From contig OZ020269.1 in NCBI GenBank assembly GCA_963971225.1, forward strand, positions 1,798,001 through 1,862,000: 64,000 nt of DNA, in the 5' to 3' direction. Shown in pieces: positions 45,472-53,518 of this stretch. The position numbers and the translations under genes were made by a program. The stretch is from Melieria omissa (Eukaryota; Arthropoda; Insecta; Diptera; Ulidiidae). The notes beneath the pieces were generated by a model. That model ran no database searches, was not told the DNA's origin, and saw only the letters and a program-made list of their open reading frames with translations. The stretch's first letter is position 1. Every line of letters begins with the position of its first letter.

Positions 45472-47009
45472 GGCTCCTCGTCCTCAGCCCTGCGCTTGTT
45501 GGCTGAGCCTCGATTGTCAGCATTCCTCGCTTCAGGCGATTGCGATCGAGAACGGGAATGCCTCTTTCGTTGGCGGCAGTCTCGTGATATGTGGCCCTGC
45601 TTGCCACATACCCAGCAAACAACTTTAGAGGGGACCACCCGTGGTCTGTCCGGTGGCTCAGAGCTTATGGCCTGGATCGTAATGTCGTTGTCTGGCTGGA
45701 TCTGGCGTATCCTTGCAGGTGCATACCGAGTGCTCCCAATCCATGTCGCCTCATATGTCATCGCGCTGGTCACCGTCTCCCTAAATGTCGGCTTGCCCAT
45801 CATCAACGCACTGCGACGTGTCTCCGGATCATGAAGACCTTTAATAAACGCCTCTATCTTCATCCTTTCGAAATCATCAGCGCCGAAGGACGGGTAGCAC
45901 AGCTGCACGAGCCGCTCTATGTCTGCTGCATATGTCTGCAGCGCCTCGTTGGATCTTTGCCTGCGGTTCCTCAGCTCACAGTAGTACAGCGTTCTGTTGT
46001 GCTCGTCGCTGTATTTGGCTGCCAGCGCCCTTATGACGGTCTCGTACTCACTTCGTAAACATTCTGGAACTGATTTTATTACCTCAGCAGCAGCACCTTT
46101 AAGAGCCAGCGCCAATCTCCGACCTTTCCTTACATCGGTCCACTGATTTTCCAGAGCAGCCAGGTCGAATTGTAGCTTGAAGGTATCGAATGGCGTAGTC
46201 CCATCATAAGTAGGCACTTCTGCTCGGGTGGCAACATTTTCCGGAACCGGCGGCAACCATTCTCGCGGGTGTACCTCCCTAAGCCGCTCGTCCATCTTTC
46301 TGTTCATCGAATCTTCCAGACTATCAACTCGTTTGTTCAGGGAATCATCAAGATCGTCAACACGTTTGTCCAGGGAATCATCCAGGTCGCCAACTCGTTT
46401 GTTCAGGGAATCATCCAGGTCGTTGACTCGCTTATCCAAGTGCTTTACCCGCGTCTCCAGGTGCTCGACTTTCCCATTAATCCTGTCTGAGATTTCCTCC
46501 ACCTTCTGCTCCAAGCGCGCAGAATTTTCCTGAAGCTTGCTGGACAACTCCCGATTTGTATTTTCCAGTTTCGCTGCAATTTGCGCCGACAGTTCCTGAT
46601 TCGTGATTTCCAGTTTCGCCTCCATTTGCGCCGCTATCTGCGCTGACATCTCGCGATTTTCACGATTGGAAGTCTCGAACATGCCTTTGACATTCTCGAT
46701 TTTCGCAGACGTTTCCTCAAACATGCCTCTCATTGCAACCATTAGCTGGCTCATGTCCAATGCTTGCAGTGGCGCGGCCGCTGCAGCCGTACTTTGCATC
46801 GACGCCGCACCCGCAGGCGATTCCTCCACTTTGGCCGACGCCTCTAGCTCCTGCGTTCCGAACTCGTGCGCAGCCCAATCGATGCCTCGTGCCTCACACG
46901 CCTCTCGCAAGCGCAGCTGCAACTCCACTTTACCGCCAGCAGTCGGCAAATTCCAGGCAGCCAGCTCCTTCTTCAGCTGGCCCACCTTCAGCAGCTCGAG
47001 TTTAACCAT
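45462..47009 (-). CDS. Gypsy copy B Gag
   Basis: A complete 515-residue ORF from the ATG at 47009 to the TAA at 45464-45462. It is the particle-forming structural protein. Residues about 5-37 form a SAP-like motif (LKVGQLKKELAAWNLP), unusual at the start of a Gag and possibly a DNA-tethering module. About 85-255 is a long heptad coiled coil built from near-repeats of RVDDLDDSLNK. The capsid-like core is about 268-425. The zinc knuckle CWVCGKQGHISRDC near 475-490 is followed by an Arg/Ser-rich tail for RNA binding. It is intact, unlike copy A. It overlaps pol through a -1 frameshift site at its last codons. Confidence 0.92.
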   Translation of the reverse strand: MVKLELLKVGQLKKELAAWNLPTAGGKVELQLRLREACEARGIDWAAHEFGTQELEASAKVEESPAGAASMQSTAAAAAPLQALDMSQLMVAMRGMFEETSAKIENVKGMFETSNRENREMSAQIAAQMEAKLEITNQELSAQIAAKLENTNRELSSKLQENSARLEQKVEEISDRINGKVEHLETRVKHLDKRVNDLDDSLNKRVGDLDDSLDKRVDDLDDSLNKRVDSLEDSMNRKMDERLREVHPREWLPPVPENVATRAEVPTYDGTTPFDTFKLQFDLAALENQWTDVRKGRRLALALKGAAAEVIKSVPECLRSEYETVIRALAAKYSDEHNRTLYYCELRNRRQRSNEALQTYAADIERLVQLCYPSFGADDFERMKIEAFIKGLHDPETRRSALMMGKPTFRETVTSAMTYEATWIGSTRYAPARIRQIQPDNDITIQAISSEPPDRPRVVPSKVVCWVCGKQGHISRDCRQRKRHSRSRSQSPEARNADNRGSANKRRAEDEEPLN

Positions 47010-47519
47010 GTCCGTGCTTTTATAATATTATTTATTTTCAATTTCCCACAATCCCACTTCTGACACCAAATGTTACGAATACTAGTTCTAGTGGGCTGTT
47101 ACGTATCACTGGATTGTGCAATTTGAAAATGAAACAACTTTCTTTATTCGAACGCAGCCAATTAAAAACCAACAGTCACTTTATTATTCACAGTTTACAC
47201 TTTACTGTTCGTACACTTAAGTATTTGCTTAATTACTCCGTGTGGCTACTTCACTTGTCAAAACCAGACTGACTCGCTGCGCCGCATCGGTCTGCCTTTT
47301 ATACCTGTCAGGCCATCGCGCAGATCGTTCCTGCACATTCCGGAGTGGACTAAAAGGTTCCATCATTGCCAGGTTGGACTAAAAGTTATTATCGCGGCCG
47401 TCGTTGCCAGATTGGGCTAAAAGTTACTATCGCGGCCGTCGTTGCCAGATTGGATTATAGCACGGCACGTAGCTTTGCGTCGCTTTGCACAGCGACAGAC
47501 TGTCTTATCGTTACAATAT

Positions 47520-47982
47520 AAAAAATAAAATTTCAAATTCAAATTTTAAACTGACCATAATTGTGGTGGATATTTAGTTCCGGGTAGAGTTGCTTTTGCA
47601 AAGCATTCGAAATTATGTAAAATTGTTTCATGATTTTAGTTGGAAAGCATCTAATTTGTGAGAATAATATTTGTGCCTTAGTCATGTCTGCATAAAAGTC
47701 AGTGTCCGAAACATAAAATCGTTTTAAAATAAGCTTAAGAAATTTATAAAAACTCCAGTTTTTCAGGGTTTGTCAAGTACACGTAACCCTGAAAGTTAAT
47801 GTACTTATTCACCACAGTGACCGTTTTACACGTGAATAACAACAATTTGACAGGAACCTTCCGAAAAATCGACGTCCGGTTGTCAAACAGTGTCGATACT
47901 TAGGATTTACTTTGTGCTGTATACTAAATTTTGACTCCGACTGTGTAGCTGACTATGTAGCTGTAGAGGAGCCATATATGTA
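47520..47982. other. Non-coding stretch
   Basis: No gene or repeat termini recognised between the gypsy target site and the TA-flanked MITE. Confidence 0.45.
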
Positions 47983-48348
47983 ATACTTCTATATTGGCAC
48001 TAAGCTCAAAGTACATTCGCCAACATCACAGTACAGCAATAGTGAAATATTAGCGAGAAAGCGATAAACGAATGTACTCTGACAGCTGTCAAAAGTGGCA
48101 AAAAAGTCAGGTGCGTTCAGGCGGGAAAAAAATTGACTGGAAAAAAATAAAAATGTGTCGAAATTAACTGAAACGTCTTCGACCGCCACTGGAGCAGTTT
48201 CACAGTTGTTCATGTGTAGCAGTGCACATGTATACACGCATAGAAATACATTCACAAAATTTCGTGTTTTCTGTCTCATCGCTTGTCTCCCTTTGATTTC
48301 CGAATGAAAACACATTGTGAAGATACGTTAGTGCCAATAGAGAAGTAT
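47983..48348. mobile_element. TA-flanked MITE, copy 1 (366 bp)
   Basis: Inverted termini ATACTTCTATATTGGCAC and ATACTTCTCTATTGGCAC are flanked by TA (47981-47982 and 48349-48350). The whole unit matches the 366-bp element at 61445-61810 in inverted orientation, including AAATTTCGTGTTTTCTGTCT. TA targets indicate a Tc1/mariner-type origin. Non-coding. Confidence 0.75.
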
Positions 48349-48350
48349 TA

Positions 48351-48924
48351 CATATATGAGAGGAGCAAATCTCAATTGAGTTTATCGCTATTGCTGTTTA
48401 CACTCCTCAATTTAGCTGTTATCGAAAATGTTTTTGTTTTGACGAAAGAACGGCTTTTTTTGTTTATGTATAAAAGCGTTCATACATACATTTATCGATC
48501 ATTTAATAATATTTATGTAACATCAATACTGATGCACACAATTTTTAATCGAAATTTTCTGAATTTCGTTTGGTTCCGTCGATTGTGAATTAATTTGCTT
48601 ACCGATAACAGCACGAGTCAGGGTTGCATGATGAGTCGAGCTTAATGTATGGCGAATTTAGCGCTAATTGAATTAGCTAATTGTAAATTGAGTTCAATAT
48701 AGACCTAAATTGAAAAAGATCTTAAATTGTGCAATTTAGCTGGCTGTCTGAATGAGGTATGAGTAGGGTATTAGTGTCATAATCTTACTATTGTAGATAG
48801 TACTTGTAGCAGCTGATTTTTCATCAGCTGGGTTGGTTACAAGTGTTTGATTTATGGTATATTGTATGTTGCCCATTACCTTATTGCGAGGTATAAATTA
48901 ATTTTGCGTTTGATTGTAACAATG
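48351..48924 (+). promoter_or_regulatory. Probable ancestral 5' flank of XRCC2
   Basis: There is no coding sequence. This host-like stretch ends at the left copy of the 8-bp target TAACAATG (48917-48924). Before the P-type insertion it would have lain directly upstream of the XRCC2 start codon, so the original promoter and 5' UTR should be here. No TATA box or initiator is convincing, and the assignment is inferred from position alone. Confidence 0.45.
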
Positions 48925-49393
48925 CATGGCACAATAAACAAGGTAGTGGCAGGAAGGAGCGAATTTTATTTTTTTTCTCGTCAAAGTTCGGTAGGTTGTC
49001 AGAAATTTTTGTTTGTTTTCTTTACATTCGGCCAACAGCATTGCCAGTCAACTCTTTTTCTGTGAAATTTTAAGCATTTTTGCAATGAGGAAAGAATATT
49101 ATTTTTCCAATTTTTGTTAAGTTTTATGAATCAGAGCTGTTAAAGAATGCAATCAAATGCGAATTAAATCAGTTGAAGTCACAGTCAATGACTTAAATTT
49201 TTGATTGCAGTCTTTGACTAACGTTTTGACTAAAGACTAAAAATTTGAAGTCTGAAGTCATTTCTGTTATTCTGACTAATTAGTCATTTGGTGAAGTCAG
49301 TTAATGACTTCATTTTTCAGTGAAGTCACTAAATTAAGATCAGCGCTTTTTGAAAAATATTTAATATATTAACAAAATTAAAATTAAAATAAT

Positions 49394-49618
49394 TCATTCT
49401 AACAAAAGGTAGCAATCAAATGAATGTAAATTCATTAAAATTACATGATTTACTTTCAACAATAATAATATTTTGAAATTTTTGTCCGAAAGGGAACCTC
49501 GACGAGGCGTATTTAATAGTGTTGCAAACGAAAATAACCGTTTCACGGCAGCTGAAGAAGGTAACGGTGTGTTATATTTTAAATACGCTTTTTTAATTGT
49601 TGGATAGCGATTCAGCAT
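49394..49618 (-). pseudogene. hAT transposase C-terminal fragment in the nested element
   Basis: The minus-strand frame reads YPTIKKAYLKYNTPLPSSAA, VKRLFSFATLLNTPRRGSLS, DKNF, LLLLKVNH. This is the hAT dimerisation block (A-V/A-E/K-R-L-F-S-x-A ... R-x-x-L/S-x-x-x-N-F). The E of the usual V-E-R is K here. The rest of the transposase is deleted, so the element is non-autonomous. Confidence 0.75.
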
Positions 49619-49663
49619 TGTTATCGATTAAGACTTATGTCAAGCATAAAGTGAATTGACTTA

Positions 49664-50316
49664 GGGCCAATTTTTCAGTGCGAGTTTAACTCAGTTTCTA
49701 GTTTAAACTTAGTTTAAACGCAAAATCGAATTTTTCAGTCAAACTTGAGTTTAAACGCCCAACCTTGTACGGTTAAAATAAGTTTAAACTGTCAACAGCT
49801 TCTGACAGTTCATTTGTTTTTGGTTTTGGTCAGCTCTTGCCTGTCGTGAGCGAAATTCTTTTTTTGCACTATTTTAGATTCTTATACTTTGTGCGCAACG
49901 TTTTCGCGCACCGGAACTTATCAACAAATTTTGAATCGAAATCGTCCTCAATTTCTTTCTATTTGGTTTGTTTTTCCTCGGTACTCACGCGGTCCTTCTT
50001 GCACTCGAGCACTTGTATATTATTTTTCAAAAGTGCAAGAAGACATTCGATTTCCCGAGACGAAAAATGTTGTAATTTTTAATTACATAAATACATTATT
50101 TGAGCGCAAAGAATTTATTTACGAATGACAATCAAAACAAAGGAAAATTATTAGCTAGATAAAAATGTTGCCAGTATTGCCATACTCAAATGACAAATAT
50201 TTGCTCCAGTTAAACCACTGAAAAACTGCTTTGTCGTTTAAACTTAGTTCAAATTAAACCAAGTTCAAGCAAACTCCGGTTGAACTGGGTTTAAACTCGC
50301 ACTGAAAAAGTGGCCC
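49664..50316. mobile_element. Innermost PIF/Harbinger-type MITE (653 bp)
   Basis: Termini GGGCCAATTTTTCAGTGC and GGGCCACTTTTTCAGTGC (25 of 26 matching) are at 49664-49689 and 50291-50316. TTA is duplicated at 49661-49663 and 50317-50319. Subterminal AGTTTAAAC-like words repeat at both ends. The 81-codon frame at 49837-50082 has no recognisable domain. Confidence 0.8.
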
Positions 50317-50872
50317 TTAGGGTAGCTGGCTTTAGCTTAACTGCAGATGACTTCAAATCACTTCAGATGACTTCAAATGACTTCAATTGACTTCATTTTG
50401 ATATTGCAATCAAATGATTGCAATCAAATGACTAGCAAAAAATGAATGTAAAAATGAATAATTATTCATAAATTTTTAGTCTGAATAATGACTTCATTTT
50501 TTTATTCTTATTCATTGAATACAAAAAATGAATGCACTTTTTTGCCAAAAAATCAACTAATTATTCGCAAATGATTACATTCTTTAACAGCTCTGTTATG
50601 AATTAACGCAAAATTGGCGAACTATGGACTTAGCACTTTTGCCCCTAATTGTAAAACAATAGATTAAAACAATGAAGCTATGTACTTTTGCTGTTAATTG
50701 GTGTATTTTTACGTTTTCGAATAGACCAAGTGGTCTATTCGATGCTGGCAATACTGTTGGCAAGAGAATCGTCCGTCCGATTTGACAATGAACCGAACAA
50801 AAACACTAACAAAATACACGTGCATTTTTTCGCTCCTTCCTGCCACTACCTTGTTTATTGTGCCATGTAACA

Positions 50873-51637
50873 ATGTCTGCAAATTGTATCGTAACCAATG
50901 CTTTCCAATGCTGTGTACGCGAGTTAGCTGATAAGCGGCGCACATTAGAAGGACTTGATACATGTGTGTTTCCTTGCGGTGGTCCCCAACCAAAGTCGCT
51001 CATTGAGATATCAGGGCCACCTGCTTCTGGTAAGAGTTTGCTCTTGTGGCGCTTAGTAGCACGATGTCTTTTGCTCCCCTACCTTAATGAGAAGGTCGGT
51101 GGCATTGTCTTTGTCATCGATTTGAGCCACAAGTTCAGCGTGGATTGCCTTACAAAGCAAATAGAGCAGGTTGTACGTGAGTCCGGCGAGCAGTATACAG
51201 GTGAAGAGCTGGATTTCGAGGTGAACAGCTGTCTAAGCGCTGTAACTGTGATGCGGTGTTACTCTCCTGCTGAATTCGAGTATGTTTTGGAAACTTTGGA
51301 GAAAATACTATGGCAGCGAACCGACATATCGTTATTAGCAATCGACAGCCTGGATGAGTTTTATTGGACACAGGCGCGTGTGAGACCTCTGCGCATGCGA
51401 ACGCATTACGCTCGAAACATTAGTCGTATCAGACAAATATGCCGTCGGCACAATGTCTATTGTGTCTTCACGGTTGATAGCAATTATTTGGCCGCTAAAT
51501 CATTGACACAGGATAAACTGAAAACAAACGCAGATTATGAATTAAAACTGGAAAAGTTTACGAGCTTTGGACTAGAGAAACGTTCGATGAATGATGCTAC
51601 GATTTTAATTGATGACACTGGCATTCATTTTACTTGA
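50873..51637 (+). CDS. XRCC2: XRCC2-like RAD51 paralogue
   Basis: A 254-residue single-exon ORF. XRCC2 belongs to the RecA/RAD51 ATPase family and acts in the nucleus in homologous recombination, supporting RAD51 filament formation. Walker A is GPPASGKS at residues 48-55, with the Lys and Ser in place. The Walker B strand is ISLLAIDSLDEFYW (152-165); its S-L-x-x-F-Y-W tail is the XRCC2 signature that separates it from other RAD51 paralogues. The C-terminus ends in a short hydrophobic strand (DDTGIHFT), as in the family. The ATG at 50873 is chosen because it leaves the usual 45-50 residues before Walker A; the open frame upstream enters the P-type terminus. This ATG sits in the 8-bp target duplication of the element upstream, so any original 5' UTR is now nearly 2 kb away. 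The gene ends 345 bp from the zinc-finger gene, tail to tail. Confidence 0.82.
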   Translation: MSANCIVTNAFQCCVRELADKRRTLEGLDTCVFPCGGPQPKSLIEISGPPASGKSLLLWRLVARCLLLPYLNEKVGGIVFVIDLSHKFSVDCLTKQIEQVVRESGEQYTGEELDFEVNSCLSAVTVMRCYSPAEFEYVLETLEKILWQRTDISLLAIDSLDEFYWTQARVRPLRMRTHYARNISRIRQICRRHNVYCVFTVDSNYLAAKSLTQDKLKTNADYELKLEKFTSFGLEKRSMNDATILIDDTGIHFT

Positions 51638-51982
51638 GATACCTATCTACAGTTCATTTCTTGATCTGTAAGAAAACTGTAAAACGTTATTAATTTTAAA
51701 ATTTATCTTAAATAATTGTTATTTCAGATGTAAAATTTAAACCTGCTTTGTTTTTGTTAAATCAGTTGCTGGATTTGTTCTTTAAAATTAAACAGTCTTT
51801 ATTTTAAGTACGCAATCAGCGCACAGGTTTTACATACCACTACTTATAAGGCTAAAGATATGACTATGAAATAATAATAATATAAATTACTCATGAAAAC
51901 GCAGATATTTTCGGCGTCAAAGTGTTAAAGTCGTTGTTTGGACTAGACTTGAATGTTTACTGTTGCAGTGCGATGAGCCTGA
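51638..51982. other. Shared 3' intergenic space of two convergent genes
   Basis: It holds only 3' UTR sequence. A minus-strand AATAAA at 51803-51798, about 180 nt past the zinc-finger stop, is a plausible poly(A) signal for that gene. No strong plus-strand signal for the XRCC2-like gene is evident; AT-rich words near 51700 may serve. Confidence 0.45.
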
Positions 51983-52856
51983 TCAACTGCGGTGTAGTCT
52001 GAGGTCGAGAGGTGTTTCTATTTCCATGATTGGGTCTACATTCCGGGGTGTGTGCGCAATCCAGTAACTGGGCGTAGCGTTGTTAGGATGGGCGAGAGTT
52101 CCATTTGCCGCTGCGTAGTAGTAATCTAACTGGGTGGCCTTTATATGGCACATATCTTCTTCTAGGCTTCCTACGTAAAAGTGTGGGGTGCGCACCTTAA
52201 TTGTGGTCGATTGTAGTGGGGAGCCGGGCTGATAAGCAGGTGAGGCCTTCTCTGGTTCGGAGCAAAGATGTTGATGTAGTAGAGTTGACGGGGTATATTT
52301 ATAGTTTCGGTGGTGATTTACTGTGGTAATTGCGGAAGTTGTTGGCGAAGATGTCGTTAATAGAGTACTGTCTACGGTAGATTTGTTAGACATATATGTG
52401 GCAGTAGTTGGGCAAATCAATTGTAAATTATGCTTGAACGTTTTGACGTGTTTACGCAACGAGGAGGGGTCAGTATAGCGCTTTTGACAGCCTGGTACTT
52501 TGCACATATAAGGCTTGTCCATAGCGTGAGTACGCGTGTGCTTGAAACGGTCTGAAGAATTTGAGTAAGCTTTGTGGCAGCCCTTATACGTACAAAGGTA
52601 CGGTTTTTCGCCCGAGTGAGAGCGAATGTGAATTTTTAGATTCTCGGCGCGGGAGAAGCTCTTTGTACATAACTGACACTGGTGAGGTTTTTCTTTGGTG
52701 TGCGTTCGGGCATGAACAAGCATTTTGTATCTGGCGGAGAAGCCTCGGACTCGTATACAGCCGGACCAGCGACAGTAGTAAAGACCGTCCATGGGCGAAG
52801 CTACGGCATGCACTTTGGTAACGTGTGCTACTAAAGAATCGAGGCTTTTGTGATAT
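51983..52856 (-). CDS. sug: GLIS/sugarbabe-like zinc-finger factor, exon 2
   Basis: It follows an acceptor TTTTGCAG on the minus strand (AG at 52858-52857) and joins exon 1 in phase to complete finger 1. Four further C2H2 fingers follow: YYCRWSGC...H-x-x-x-[40 protein letters not shown] and [20 protein letters not shown]. Long Cys-Cys spacing in fingers 1, 2, 4 and 5 and the SNSSDRFKH and TDPSSLRKH blocks are GLI/GLIS/ZIC hallmarks. Among fly genes the pattern is closest to sugarbabe, a sugar-responsive transcription factor. After a Ser/Thr-rich tail the protein ends in [11 protein letters not shown], where PLDLR fits a CtBP-binding motif and hints at repression. The stop is at 51985-51983. 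Confidence 0.78.
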
Positions 52857-53060
52857 CTGCAAAAGGAAAGACAGACTGCGGTGAAAAAAAATTATTGTAT
52901 GGTAGTTATAAAAAGTCTGTTTGGTTGTATATTCAAATTGCTATAAATATTAAATCTGAAATATTGAATCCGACACTTCTAAAAACTGATGGGTAAAATT
53001 TGATGTTAAAATAAACTTTCTCATTCAAGTTACATTTACTCCAAATTTAGTCACACTAAC

Positions 53061-53518
53061 CTGTTGCAATCAATCCAGTCACATTTGTACTCAAGGTTTT
53101 TTGGAGATGAACTTTGGCTGCATGCTCCTTCGCTGGATTGTTTGTAGTAAGGGAGGTTGCTTGAATCGAATACAGCATTGTTGGCGGGAGGATGCTGATC
53201 GATTTTCATAATAACAGTCTGTTTTCGCGCGGAGGATGGGGATGCTTGTGACGACGTCGCTGCTAACGCTGACAGCGCTTGGGAGTTCTGAAAATTAACT
53301 GATCCGAATGGTGGTGTTATCGGGGGCGTTGGGAATCTGAGATGCTGCATTTGAAAGCAATCTTCGGGCGGCAGCAACGGTGACAGTGTTAAAAGTGCTG
53401 TTGAATGTGGCACGACATTCAAATGACTTAGTGACCAAGAATCATATGTGACGAAAGGTTGCCCAAAGTGGCAATGTGCAGAATTGAATGCGGCGCTATA
53501 TGATTTGTGAATCTCCAT
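53061..53518 (-). CDS. sug: GLIS/sugarbabe-like zinc-finger factor, exon 1
   Basis: The ATG at 53518 opens a 152-codon segment that ends in a split Arg codon at the donor CAACAG|GTTAGT (exon end 53061). The sequence is His/Ser/Pro-rich and mostly disordered (LLTLSPLLPPEDCFQM, RFPTPPITPPFG). It closes with YKCDWIDCN, the first half of zinc finger 1. The 204-nt intron (53060-52857) interrupts the finger. Spliced length is 443 residues. Upstream non-coding exons are possible but not seen. Naming as sug rests on recalled family resemblance; lame duck or another GLIS-type gene is the main alternative. Confidence 0.72.

Larger units (their letters stand above)
41493..47515 (-). mobile_element. Ty3/gypsy LTR retrotransposon, near full-length copy B
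   Basis: On the minus strand the 5' LTR is 47515-47071 (445 bp) and the 3' LTR 41879-41493 (387 bp), with ATAT on both sides (41489-41492 and 47516-47519). The 5' LTR has an extra tandem 39-bp unit around 47385-47440 and other indels relative to the 3' LTR, so the two have diverged or recombined. The order gag, protease, RT, RNase H, integrase is Ty3/gypsy. No env-like frame follows integrase. The primer site matches that of copy A. Confidence 0.95.
49132..50595. mobile_element. Nested hAT-type element (1464 bp)
   Basis: Termini CAGAGCTGTTAAAGAATG are perfect for 18 bases and continue with few mismatches (49132-49157 and 50570-50595). They are flanked by TTATGAAT (49124-49131 and 50596-50603). 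TGACTTCA/TGAAGTCA words recur near both ends. It sits inside the P-type element and is itself interrupted by a Harbinger MITE at 49664-50316, giving about 808 bp of its own sequence. Confidence 0.85.
48925..50867. mobile_element. P-superfamily element inserted at the XRCC2 start codon, with nested elements
   Basis: Inverted termini begin CATGGCACAATAAACAAG and are perfect for at least 35 bases (48925-48959 and 50833-50867). They are flanked by the exact 8-bp repeat TAACAATG (48917-48924 and 50868-50875). The right duplication contains the XRCC2 ATG (50873-50875). Removing the nested hAT element and its duplication leaves about 471 bp with no transposase. The ends match the P-type elements at 4553, 25776 and 30851. 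P elements favour promoter and 5'-UTR targets, in keeping with this site. Confidence 0.88.

Noticed and set aside
43443..45628. Plus-strand open frames of 100-195 codons opposite gypsy pol and gag
   Set aside because: They are antisense to clear protease, RT and gag coding sequence and have no domains.
47071..47515. env-like gene of an errantivirus in gypsy copy B
   Set aside because: Integrase ends 12 bases from the 3' LTR, so no third ORF exists in either copy.
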